Assembly: GCF_020520425.1 (NCBI RefSeq)
Contig: NC_079487.1
Span: 108,596,141-108,660,140, forward strand
Direction of reading: 5' to 3'
DNA length: 64,000 bases
From: Spinacia oleracea
Lineage: Eukaryota > Streptophyta > Magnoliopsida > Caryophyllales > Amaranthaceae
Shown here: one piece after another, positions 23,323 to 32,484 of the stretch
Layout: each line of letters starts with the position of its first letter
Numbering within the stretch: the first letter of the stretch is position 1
Translations under genes and position numbers: made by a program
The notes under the pieces: generated by a model
Seen by the model: only the letters and a program-made list of their open reading frames with translations
Databases searched by the model: none
Told to the model about the DNA's origin: nothing

Positions 23323-26300
23323 TCATACAAAATATTTCTTGAGAACATCGGTATTCCAATGGTTCTTCAGAATTGTTCCATCTAACTGTTTCAGCATATA
23401 CGTGCCTGGCCTTTTTTCGGAATGGATGATGTATGGTCCTTCCCAAGTGGCTGAGAGTTTGCCATGGATCCGTCCTTTCTGAACCGAGGCGGCGTTTCTG
23501 AGTACTAGATCACCGACTTTTAGGGGTCTGGCGTTGACTCTTCGGTTGTAATGCTTGTTGACCCTCTGCAAATAGGCTGCGTTGAGTGTCCTTGCATCGT
23601 TCCGAGCTTCGTCCAGTAGATCGAGAGCTTCGGATAGAAGTTGATTGTTGCTTTCTCCTTGGAGCCCATCATACCTGTTGTATGCCTGAATCCTCAGGCT
23701 TTCTGTTCCGATTTCCACAGGAATTACAGCTTCGGATCCGTATACAAGGTGGAACGGTGTTTGCCCGGTAGCTTCTTTCTCAGTGGTCCGAAGGGACCAT
23801 AGCGTTCCGGGTAGCTCTTCTAACCATTTGTTTTTGTCATCTTCGACTCTTTTCTTGAGTGCATTGAGGATGAGTTTGTTAGCAGCTTCGGCTTGCCCGT
23901 TGCTTTGTGGGTGACAGACTGCCGAGTACGCTAGGTGTATGCCGAACTGTTTGCACCACTTTTGCAACGGGGTGTTGTCGAACTGTTTCCCGTGGTCGAA
24001 GACCATCAGTCTTGGTATGCCGAACCTTGTGATGATGTTCTGCCATATGAACTTGCGGACCTGAGGTTCGGTGATGGAGGAGACAGCTTCGGCTTCGATC
24101 CATTTGCTAAAATAGTCGACTCCTACAATCAACCACTTCTTCTGGTTCGTCGCTGAGGGGAAAGGACCAATGATGTCTAACCCCCACTGTGCGAATGGTA
24201 ATGGATACAGCGTTGATTGTAGGGTTTGAGCTGGTTGATGGATGGCTGGTGCGAACTTTTGGCATTTCTCGCATTTCCTTGCCATCTGCTTTGCCTCGGA
24301 AACCATAGTGGGCCACCAGTACCCAGCCCGAAGGGCTTTATGTGCTAATGTCCTACCTCCAATGTGGTTTCCGCATATCCCGAGGTGGATTTCCCTTAGG
24401 ATGTAGTCAGCGTCTGTTGGACCCACACATTTTAGCAGCGGAGCAGAGAATGATTTCCTCATGAGCTCTCCTTCGGCGCTGATGATGAACCATCTGTTGA
24501 ATCTTTTCAGTTTTCTCGCTTGCAGCTTATCTTCGGGAAGTTCTCCCCTTTCTTTGTATGCAACTACTGCGTCCATCCAGCTAGGTTCGGTACGTAAGCT
24601 GCATACTGTGGTGGGTAGCAAGTCGATGCTTCTCTCTTGGTGAACTTCCACGTGGACCGACCTGTTTAGGTCGATGAGTGTTGAGCTTGCGAGTTTTGAC
24701 AGTGCGTCTGCTTGCGTGTTCTGTCCTCGGGGAATGAGGATGACTTCAAAGGATCTTAACTTTGACGTTAAGGATTTAATTTTTGCTAAATAGGCTGTCA
24801 TGCTGGGCCATTTGGCCTCATACTCCCCTCGGATCTGGTTGGCTACAAGCTGGGAATCAGTTTTGAGGCGAACATGTTCGGCCTCCAGGGATAAACAAAG
24901 CTCTATCCCTGCGATTGCGGCCTCGTATTCGGCCTCGTTGTTGGTTGCTTTGAAGCCGAACTTCAATGCATACTCTATGCTTTTCCCCGTCGGGGGGATC
25001 AGTACAACTCCTGCCCCTGAGCCGTTTATTGTGGAAGATCCGTCAGTGAAGACCTCCCAAGTGCTTTTCGTATCATCCAACATTTCCTGGTATGAGCACT
25101 CGGCCAAGAAGTCTGCCAATGCTTGTGCTTTGATTGCTGTCCTCGGCTGATATTTGATGCCGAACTCTGATAGTTCGAAGGCCCAGGCAGCCAATCTTCC
25201 TGACCTCTCTATTTTGTCGAGTACTTTTTCGAGCGGTTGGTCAGTTAGCACTGTGATCTGGTGGGAGTCGAAGTATGGCCTCAGTTTTCGTGCAGCTACC
25301 ACTACTGCATATGCGACTTTCTCGATGAGTGGGTACCGGGTTTCGGCCCCTGTGAGTGTTCGGCTGGTGAAGTAGATTGGCTGTTGCTTCTTTTCTTCTT
25401 CCCGAAGAAGCACTGCGCTGACGGTTCCAGGGCTAACTGCGACATATAGGTACAGGGTTTCCCCCTCCTTTGGTCTGGCCAGTGTCGGCAGTTGAGCTAG
25501 GTGGGCTCTGAGTTGCTGAAAAGCTTCTTTTTGCTCCTGTTCCCATATCAGTTCGGGATCCACTTTCCTCGGGACCCCTTTTTTCTTGACTGGTTCTGCT
25601 TCTCCTCCGGGGAGGTTCTTTGGTTTCAGTGCTTTGAAGAAGGGGGCTCCCTTATCCGAGGCTTTTGATATGAACCTTGTTAGTGCGGCTAACCTGCCGG
25701 TTAGCCTCTGCACATCTCTCTTGGTCTTCGGCTCGGGTAAATCCAATGCCGCTTGGACTTTGTCCGGGTTCGCATCAATTCCTCTTTCGCTCACCATGAA
25801 TCCGAGGAATTTACCTGACTTCACCCCGAAGACGCATTTTTTTGGGTTCAGCTTCATGCTGTGCTTCCTCAGGTTTCCGAAGGTCTCTGCCAAGTCTTTG
25901 ACGTGGTCTTCCTCCTTGATGCTTTTTACGATGGAGTCATCCACATAGACCTCCACATTCCTCCCTTTCTGGTCGGCGAAGACGTGATCAACTAGTCTCT
26001 GGTAGGTGGCTCCGGCATTTTTCAAGCCGAAAGGCATCATTTTGTAGTTGAACACTCCTGCGCTTGTGATGAACGCTGTCTTTGCCCTGTCATCGGGGTG
26101 CATGAATACTTGGTGGTAGCCTGAAAAGGCATCCATGAAGCTGAGCAGTGCATGGCCGCTGGTGGAGTCAACCAATTGATCTATCCTTGGCAGGGGATAG
26201 CAGTCTTTGGGGCAGGCTCGGTTCAGGTCTGTGAAATCCACGCACATTCGCCAGGAGCCATTCGCTTTTTTGACCATCACCACGTTGGCCAGCCATTTCG

Positions 26301-29076
26301 GATACATGCATGGCTCAATGAATCCGGCCTCCTGCAACTTTTTCACCTCCTCGGCGATGGCTTTGTTTTTCTCCGAGGAGTAGTTCCTCTTTTTTTGCTT
26401 GACTGGCCGAGCTTCAGCGTTGACGTCCAGCTTGTGACAAATCAGCTTCGGATTTATCCCTGGCATATCTGCTGCTGACCATGCAAAGATGTCTTTATGA
26501 TCCCTGAGTAATCGGATCAAATCGATTCGGAGCCCCGAGCTTAGGCCCTTGCCTATTCGGACGCTCCTGTCTGAATCCTCTTCGAGGAAGATATCCTCCA
26601 TTTCTTGATCTGGTTCGGGAGATAGGGTTTCGGGGCGGGCATCAACTTCTGCGGGAGACAAGCTGCTCGTGCTTGCTCTTCTCCTTTTTGCCTCGCTTTC
26701 CTCTCCCTTAGCTCCTTTTTCTTCCTCGGGGCCGTCCTCTAGTTTGGGCTTTCGGACAGCAGTGTGGCAGGTTCTTCTCGCCACTTCTTGATCACCTCTG
26801 ATTCGTTCGGCGAATCCTGCATCCGAGACGTATATCATCAGCTGGTGGTATGTGGAGGGGACTGCTTGCATCTTGTGAATCATGGTTCTCCCCATGATTA
26901 CGTTGTATACGGAGTCGCAGTCCATCACCAAAAATTCGTCCCGAAGGGTTTTTGCTGCCTGGCCTTCGCCCACTGTGACTGGCAGGGTGATCTTTCCTCG
27001 AGGGATAGCTGCGGATCCGTTGAATCCGATCAGAGGATAACTGACTTTCGTCAGTGCTTCCTCTGGCTCTTCGAGGATCAGCTGCTCGAAGCAGTTTCTG
27101 AAGATGATATTGACGGCACTTCCTCCGTCGACTAACACTCGATGTACGTTATGGTTGTTGAGGTCCATGGAAATGACCAGAGGATCGTCATGTTTGTACT
27201 GGACTCCGAAGCAATCATCAGCAGTGAAGGTCATGTTCGGGGGGTGTGGTTGGTTGTCTCCAACCGCGCTGAAGTTGACCCGATGGGAGAGGGCTCTTAG
27301 GTGTTTCTTGCTGGCCTGGCCAGACTTCTGCCCCCCGAACACCACCAGGATGTCGTTTTTCTTATGTCCTGTTGTTTCGTAGACCCTCTTCTGGGGTTGC
27401 TCATGCTGTTTGCCACTGGCGGCCTTTTCTTTTTCCTCCCTTCGGTCTAACAAGTACTGTTTCAGGTAGCCTCGGCGAACGAGGTCCTCAATGTTGTCTT
27501 TCAGCGAGTTGCACTCTTCGGTGTGGTGACCGAAGTCATCATGGAACTCGCACCACTTGTTCTTGTTTCTCCGAGCTGGGTTGGACTTGAGCTTCCCCGG
27601 TAGTTTCCACTTTTCGTCATTTCTGTTGAGGCTAAATATCTCTTTTCGGGGCAGAGCTAGTGGAGTGTAGTTGGTGTATTTGGGTTGAAGTTCACCCCTT
27701 CTCCCGTCTTTCTTCGGGCTCATCTCTCTAGCTCCTACTTTCTCTTTCCCCTTCCTTGAGCCGCCCTCGGGCTTGCTCTGGGTATTCTTTGTGTCTCTCG
27801 GATCTGACGATCCCTTCAATCTTGCAGCGGCCTTGTTGAACTCTTCGGTTCTGATGAACGCATCAGCCATTTGGAGCACGTCAGCTATTCTGGAGGGGTT
27901 CTTCATTGAGAGTTCGTCACGGAACTTCCCTTCCTGGAGCGCGTGCTTCAAGGCGAAGATGGCCACGTCTGGCTGCAAGTTTGGTATGTTTGTTGATTCC
28001 TTCATGAATCTGGCCATGAATTCTCTCAGACTTTCGTCTCTTTCTTGTTGGATTGAGGTCAGTTCTGCTGTGGTTCGCTCGGGGCGATTGTTGCTCACGA
28101 ACTGTGTGCAGAATCTCTTTTTCAGCTTTTTCCAGCTCTTGATCGATCCCTTCGGCAGCGATCTAAACCACTCTCCCGCCACTCCGGTTAGCGTGGTTGG
28201 GAAGTATTTACACCAACATGCTTCGGAGTAGGGACTCAAGAACATTTGCTGCTCGTAGGAGATGACATGATCCCTCGGATCTGTGATTCCGCTGTAGGTT
28301 AGGTGCGCTGGCAGTCTTACCTTCGGTATTTCTTCCATGATCAGCTCGTCCGAGAAAGGGGATGACGTAGGAGTCATGATTCTTTTCCCGAGTCTAGCCC
28401 TGATGCCTTCGTTTGCCGAGGTTCTGTGATTAGAACGCTCGGGCGTACGATGGGGGCTAGGGGTTCGATCATGCCTCCTGTCTCTTCTTCTTTCTCGGCT
28501 ACTGACCTCGGGTCGTTCGCCAGACCTGCTCGACTCACCTACCCCGAGTCTCGTATGGATCGAAGGTCTTAACCTTGAGTGGACCGAGGGCCTCAACCTG
28601 CTGAGCACCGAGCTTCGGATCCGAGTGTTACGAGTAGTTGATTCGCTTTGGAGAGCTGTTGGAGTAGGCGATGGTCTCGCAAACCAATCTGGTTGCTGTT
28701 GTGCCCTTTTTTGGGTGTCCCACGTGCTTTCCATCCACCTCGACGTCAAGTGTGTACCTGTCAAGGGAAGGAGTTCTCGTTCGGGTCTGGACACTTCCGC
28801 ACTGGGTGGCTCGTTCAGCCTTCGCCTGGTCCTCCTCTCTTCTCTGCGGTCATTTGCCAGTCCTTGCTGCTTCTCATTGAAGAGGAAGTTTTGCATGATG
28901 GTCATGGCCGCAGTGAGCTCTTCCCTAGTTGGAATCGGAGGTCCTGCATTCGTGGCGGTCGTAGCTCTGCTTGGCTGTGACCTCGCCATCGATTGAGGGT
29001 GCCCCTCTTGGTCAGATTCTGAATCTGACCGCACCATCATATCGTCGTTATTGTTGTTAACAGCATCATTCACCAT
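23323..29076 (-). CDS. Gypsy gag-pol polyprotein (Gag, PR, RT, RNase H, IN)
   Basis: One open frame without stops. Reading from the upstream-most in-frame codon at 29253 it is 1976 residues, and positions below use that count. I chose the ATG at 29076 (residue 60, MVNDAVNNNND) because everything before it translates LTR and primer-site sequence. Gag core is near 330-430, with a zinc-binding CEFHDDFGHHTEEC near 570. Protease DGGSAVNIIF is near 707. RT has MPFGLKNAGATYQR and YVDD near 1100. RNase H has FTDGSS near 1405 and NNEAEYEAA. Integrase has an HHCC zinc site (CEKCQK near 1664) and core Asp, Asp, Glu (GLDIIGPF, MVFDHGKQFD, NGQAEAAN). FDHG replaces the usual TDNG, but the Asp is kept. All catalytic residues are present. 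Encoded on the strand opposite to the antisense gene. Confidence 0.95.
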   Translation of the reverse strand: MVNDAVNNNNDDMMVRSDSESDQEGHPQSMARSQPSRATTATNAGPPIPTREELTAAMTIMQNFLFNEKQQGLANDRREERRTRRRLNEPPSAEVSRPERELLPLTGTHLTSRWMESTWDTQKRAQQQPDWFARPSPTPTALQSESTTRNTRIRSSVLSRLRPSVHSRLRPSIHTRLGVGESSRSGERPEVSSRERRRDRRHDRTPSPHRTPERSNHRTSANEGIRARLGKRIMTPTSSPFSDELIMEEIPKVRLPAHLTYSGITDPRDHVISYEQQMFLSPYSEACWCKYFPTTLTGVAGEWFRSLPKGSIKSWKKLKKRFCTQFVSNNRPERTTAELTSIQQERDESLREFMARFMKESTNIPNLQPDVAIFALKHALQEGKFRDELSMKNPSRIADVLQMADAFIRTEEFNKAAARLKGSSDPRDTKNTQSKPEGGSRKGKEKVGAREMSPKKDGRRGELQPKYTNYTPLALPRKEIFSLNRNDEKWKLPGKLKSNPARRNKNKWCEFHDDFGHHTEECNSLKDNIEDLVRRGYLKQYLLDRREEKEKAASGKQHEQPQKRVYETTGHKKNDILVVFGGQKSGQASKKHLRALSHRVNFSAVGDNQPHPPNMTFTADDCFGVQYKHDDPLVISMDLNNHNVHRVLVDGGSAVNIIFRNCFEQLILEEPEEALTKVSYPLIGFNGSAAIPRGKITLPVTVGEGQAAKTLRDEFLVMDCDSVYNVIMGRTMIHKMQAVPSTYHQLMIYVSDAGFAERIRGDQEVARRTCHTAVRKPKLEDGPEEEKGAKGEESEAKRRRASTSSLSPAEVDARPETLSPEPDQEMEDIFLEEDSDRSVRIGKGLSSGLRIDLIRLLRDHKDIFAWSAADMPGINPKLICHKLDVNAEARPVKQKKRNYSSEKNKAIAEEVKKLQEAGFIEPCMYPKWLANVVMVKKANGSWRMCVDFTDLNRACPKDCYPLPRIDQLVDSTSGHALLSFMDAFSGYHQVFMHPDDRAKTAFITSAGVFNYKMMPFGLKNAGATYQRLVDHVFADQKGRNVEVYVDDSIVKSIKEEDHVKDLAETFGNLRKHSMKLNPKKCVFGVKSGKFLGFMVSERGIDANPDKVQAALDLPEPKTKRDVQRLTGRLAALTRFISKASDKGAPFFKALKPKNLPGGEAEPVKKKGVPRKVDPELIWEQEQKEAFQQLRAHLAQLPTLARPKEGETLYLYVAVSPGTVSAVLLREEEKKQQPIYFTSRTLTGAETRYPLIEKVAYAVVVAARKLRPYFDSHQITVLTDQPLEKVLDKIERSGRLAAWAFELSEFGIKYQPRTAIKAQALADFLAECSYQEMLDDTKSTWEVFTDGSSTINGSGAGVVLIPPTGKSIEYALKFGFKATNNEAEYEAAIAGIELCLSLEAEHVRLKTDSQLVANQIRGEYEAKWPSMTAYLAKIKSLTSKLRSFEVILIPRGQNTQADALSKLASSTLIDLNRSVHVEVHQERSIDLLPTTVCSLRTEPSWMDAVVAYKERGELPEDKLQARKLKRFNRWFIISAEGELMRKSFSAPLLKCVGPTDADYILREIHLGICGNHIGGRTLAHKALRAGYWWPTMVSEAKQMARKCEKCQKFAPAIHQPAQTLQSTLYPLPFAQWGLDIIGPFPSATNQKKWLIVGVDYFSKWIEAEAVSSITEPQVRKFIWQNIITRFGIPRLMVFDHGKQFDNTPLQKWCKQFGIHLAYSAVCHPQSNGQAEAANKLILNALKKRVEDDKNKWLEELPGTLWSLRTTEKEATGQTPFHLVYGSEAVIPVEIGTESLRIQAYNRYDGLQGESNNQLLSEALDLLDEARNDARTLNAAYLQRVNKHYNRRVNARPLKVGDLVLRNAASVQKGRIHGKLSATWEGPYIIHSEKRPGTYMLKQLDGTILKNHWNTDVLKKYFV

Positions 29077-29126
29077 TTTCGCGGAAAGAGGTGATTGATG
29101 TCTTTCAAAGGCTTTGAAGTGTTCTT

Positions 29127-29143
29127 CCCCACAGACGGCGCCA
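29127..29143 (-). promoter_or_regulatory. Primer binding site of the gypsy element
   Basis: On the minus strand the 5' LTR ends GGAACA and is followed after four bases by TGGCGCCGTCTGTGGGG. PBS sequences beginning TGGCGCCGT are usual in plant Ty3/gypsy elements and complement the 3' end of a tRNA. The exact tRNA is not decided here. Confidence 0.75.
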
Positions 29144-29146
29144 AAT

Positions 29147-29571
29147 TGTTCCGGTGTTGTAAAGATGGAAACAATGGGCTTCGAATGAAGGCCCTTTTGT
29201 ATGTGTTGAAGATCTTGCTTGTTTGAATGAGTGGAGTCCGAATTCACCTGCACAAGAGCAAAGTTACTAGCCTCGGGGGTGTTTCCGAGGAAAGCCCCTC
29301 CGATGCCTAAGTAAGAATGATGCTCGGATTCTAGAGAGAAGTTCTCTAGAAGAGTAGTCTTAAGGCGGTAAATTGGACGTACCTTGAGGTGTGAGCCTTG
29401 GCGGCCTATTTATAGTGTTTGCATAATAAATGCCCATAGGTCATTTATTACTATTGGGCCTTGGGCCTTAATGGATGGCTGAATAGCCACTGGTGGGTTC
29501 GATGTTGTTGTTTAGAGCCATTGGGCTTTGGACTTAGTGGCCCAATTGAGAGTCAATTGGGAGCCCAAACA
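29147..29571 (-). repeat. Gypsy 5' LTR (right copy)
   Basis: Same 425 bp as the left copy apart from one base. Read on the minus strand it starts TGTTTGGGCT and runs into the PBS. The TATA box is at 29407-29414 and transcription should begin some 30 bases further down. The polyprotein frame stays open back to 29253 inside this LTR. Confidence 0.95.
29407..29414 (-). promoter_or_regulatory. TATA box of the gypsy 5' LTR
   Basis: TATAAATA on the minus strand (context CACTATAAATAGGCC). This is the likely core promoter for the genomic RNA. Confidence 0.65.
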
Positions 29572-29576
29572 GTAAT

Positions 29577-30757
29577 GAATTGATTTTCCTTTTAATAAAA
29601 TGGGCGTAGGCCACTCATTAGAAGTTAAAAGAAAGTTAAAAATTCAACCAAATTTGGTGGAGAAGTGCATTGGTTTCTTTCCAAAAGTTCAAAACTATTC
29701 AGAAAACTAATTAATAAATCATGAAAAACTCATAAAAATATTTTAAAATGTTTTTCGAAAAATTGAGACGCAGTATGAAGTTATGGTTGATGGACAAAAA
29801 CAGTACAATGTGAGTGCCTGAGTGGCAAGTCTCAAATTCTCATCAAACGCTCAAATCACTCGATCCCTTATCTGATGTCTCATAGGACTCATATTCCAAA
29901 TTACTTCCTCTTTTCCTAAAGTTTGCACTTTATTAAGAATTGGTATATCCAAAATGAAATTGGGAGGTATGTTTGCCTTTTAGTCAGATTAAATAATTTT
30001 TTGTGAGGAAAAAGATATGGGGACCATAAGCCAAATAAGGTATTGGGCAAATAAATAGAGACAATCATTTTTAGTCTATAGAACAATCTTTTAGGGACAG
30101 AGAGAGTAGCTGGTTAGATAAATTAAAAATGGTCAAGGTTGGTCCCTTAGAATTTGTACAATCAACGTAATTAATACAACCAAGTACTCAAACCGGCTTA
30201 TACAACCAACTAGCTTAGTCAAACTAGTTAATGCAAATAACTAAAAGCTAACGAATAACCAACAATTGCCAAACAGGGCCAGCAAAGGTTTAAACATCAT
30301 GCTTCTAGCTTGTTCAGAATAAAGGTGCTTCATCATGCCAAAACTATTTGTGTTCCATAAAAAAAGTATTTACATGTTTTTTAGACCACTGGTGAGAAGC
30401 ACGTGTCATTCACGTGTTGAACCGACATACATTTAAAAAATTTACTACTCATATTAATTAAGTTGTTTTGTATAACATAAAAAAACATTGTTCTAATGCA
30501 ATTAGGGAACATGCTTGTATGAAATTTCTAAATTTATCACTGCATGCATACTAGCATATATCTAAATAATCAAAATTACAATTTCATTTGAATTTGCTAA
30601 TTAGACAACATGCTTGAAATAATGCCTCAGAATTATCTTAAGAACTCCCTACATTACATTGATACATAATTAATTACAACGTCATGAACTTTTTTGGATG
30701 AACTATTATCTAATACAGAGTACACTGCTACAATATCTTAGAATCTATCATATCGAT
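29577..30757. other. AT-rich spacer, no gene seen
   Basis: No frame of note and no strong repeat. The left edge carries the GTAAT target duplication of the gypsy element. Confidence 0.5.
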
Positions 30758-31033
30758 CCCCTCCATATTTTTTAGGAGTCACAATTACTAATTTTGGTCG
30801 TATTTTTTTAGGAGTCATAATTCCATATATTGGTAACTTTTTACTTTCCTATGCTTCCACTTAAATCATAAATAATTTCATTTTTGATAACTTTTACACC
30901 CTACTTATCTTTTTTATATTTCTTTATTATCAACTACCCCACTTAGCTTGCACCATTATTATATCAAATTCAACTATGATTTCTTAATACTTGTGCCGAT
31001 CAACATATGACTCCTAAAAAAAACACTGAGGAG
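30758..31033. mobile_element. Candidate MITE (TTTTTTAGGAGTCA inverted repeats)
   Basis: CCCTCCATATTTTTTAGGAG at the left is mirrored by TGACTCCTAAAAAAAACACTGAGGAG at the right, with two small gaps. A second internal TTTTTTTAGGAGTCA copy lies at 30805. The target duplication is not clear, so the family (Stowaway-like) is tentative. Confidence 0.4.
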
Positions 31034-31276
31034 TATTAAACTTTATCCATGATCGGCACTAAACAATCATAAAAAATAATAATGAAATCGACTAAAAAGA
31101 TATTGTATTAAAAAATAATAATAATAAACAACTAAATTGAAATTATAATAAGCAATTGAATGAAGGGGTAAAATGGGAACAAAAGTTACGCAAAATGTTG
31201 TAACTCCTTCGAATTTTTATATAGGTAATGATATAGGTCGAATAACTAAACAAACATCAATTATTCAGGCCGGTTT
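31034..31276. other. Short AT-rich stretch left of the truncated copia LTR
   Basis: It has no match to the first 200 bases of the 3' LTR at 37139, so the 5' LTR of copia 3 is truncated or replaced here. Confidence 0.4.
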
Positions 31277-31454
31277 TGAGATCATTTTTTTGTTTTGTCG
31301 GGTTTTTGATCTTCTCTTTGGATTCCTCTTTTATGATAGCCTTTTAAGTATGATTTATGGACAATTATCATTCTAATTATGGTGATTAAGTTGGACCATT
31401 ATTTCTGTTGATTATGGGGGTTATAAACCCTTCATTATTATGGGGTTTAATTAG

Positions 31455-32096
31455 TTTTTTTTTGCTAGGCAAGTGTAGTATATATATTAACAACAAGAGT
31501 AACAACCGATCATGGGAACAACCTCCCACTGATCAAACACAAAGTGACCAGAAAGCCACACAGCTACCCCTCATACAAGTTAAAGAACCAACTGTAGTCA
31601 CCAGGGTTAACATTCCTAGGGAGAACATTGCTAATTCTATTATGTACACAAAATTTTATGCTTTTACACACTTTATCAGGTAATCTGACCTGACCACTCC
31701 AGAGGCATTGTTCCTCTCACACCAAATATGGTAAACTGTACAGAGGATGCTAGAGTACATCACACTTTTCTTGAATCTGGAATACTTCTTCCTATGAACC
31801 CACTGCAGCATGGAAGCAAGATTAGAATGAACTGTACTGATGCCTATCCATGAAGCAATGTGAGACCAACATTGCTTACTGTAAACACACCTGAAAAATA
31901 GATGTTTGTGGCTCTCCACCTTAGTACCACAAATGAGGCACCAATTATCAGGAGTGACACCAATTCTCATCAATTTCTCTTTGGTGTTCAGTCTCTCTAA
32001 CATGGCTAACCATGTAATGAATCTATGTTTAGGCACACTCAGCCTACCCCAAACTGCATTACACCATTGCAGTTTATCAGAACCAGTTTGCATTAG
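31455..32096 (-). mobile_element. 5'-truncated LINE inserted in the copia 3 LTR
   Basis: The insert begins on the plus strand with nine T's (a poly(A) tail on the minus strand) and is flanked by ATTAG on both sides (31450-31454 and 32092-32096). On the minus strand it encodes a reverse-transcriptase zinc-binding domain. Poly(A), 5' truncation and a short duplication are typical of target-primed LINE insertion. Confidence 0.8.
31656..32091 (-). pseudogene. LINE ORF2 C-terminal zf-RVT domain fragment
   Basis: About 145 residues are open, with WGRLSVPKHRFITWLAMLER, a C-x2-C (CLICG) and the following H-x3-H/F-x-C (ESHKHLFFRC), the pattern of the plant zf-RVT family (PF13966) that follows LINE reverse transcriptase. 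The polymerase itself is missing because of 5' truncation. Confidence 0.8.
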
Positions 32097-32484
32097 TTGT
32101 TCAATGTCATTGGATTCCTTTGAGTCCTTTGATTTCTTTGGGTTGTTTTGTATCCTCCTCTAATCCTATAAATACATGCTTCATTTCTTGAGTTGCTTAC
32201 AGAAAAATTATTCCCTTATCATCTCATTTTCTTCCTCTCTTTTGGGTATAAGTTCTAGTAACTCCATCTCACACCCAAGAGTGTCATTGTGTGTTGAGAG
32301 TCGTGTAAACCTTAGGGAATTAACGAATCGCTGAATACAATTGTGCACTGCAGTTGCACCGGGTCTTGTTTTTAAGGCAGTAGTTTGGTTACCACGACAC
32401 AACAAGTTTCGTGATCTTACTTTCTTATTTTTCATTTTAGCCTTGAAAACACTTAAAATACAACAATTTGATAACGAGGTATTA

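Larger units (their letters stand above)
17976..29571 (-). mobile_element. Complete Ty3/gypsy LTR retrotransposon (Tat-like) with antisense gene
   Basis: Two 425-bp LTRs (17976-18400 and 29147-29571) flank an 10.7 kb interior, and the 5-bp duplication GTAAT lies directly outside both (17971-17975, 29572-29576). Read on the minus strand, the order is 5' LTR, PBS, gag-PR-RT-RNaseH-IN in one open frame, an extra region, PPT and 3' LTR. The IN-after-RT order is Ty3/gypsy. The extra region holds a six-exon gene on the plus strand. Tat-lineage plant elements are known to carry additional ORFs between integrase and 3' LTR, some antisense. By eye the LTRs differ at one position (C at about 18131, A in the other copy), so the insertion is recent. 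Confidence 0.95.
31277..32465 (+). repeat. Copia 3 5' LTR, truncated and interrupted
   Basis: 31277-31454 and 32092-32465 together match 37338-37886 of the 3' LTR (for example TTTTGAGATCATTT, AGTATGATTTATGGACAATT, CCTATAAATACATGCTTCAT). The first 200 bases of the LTR are missing. The middle is a LINE insertion. It ends AAAATACAACA at 32465. Confidence 0.8.
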
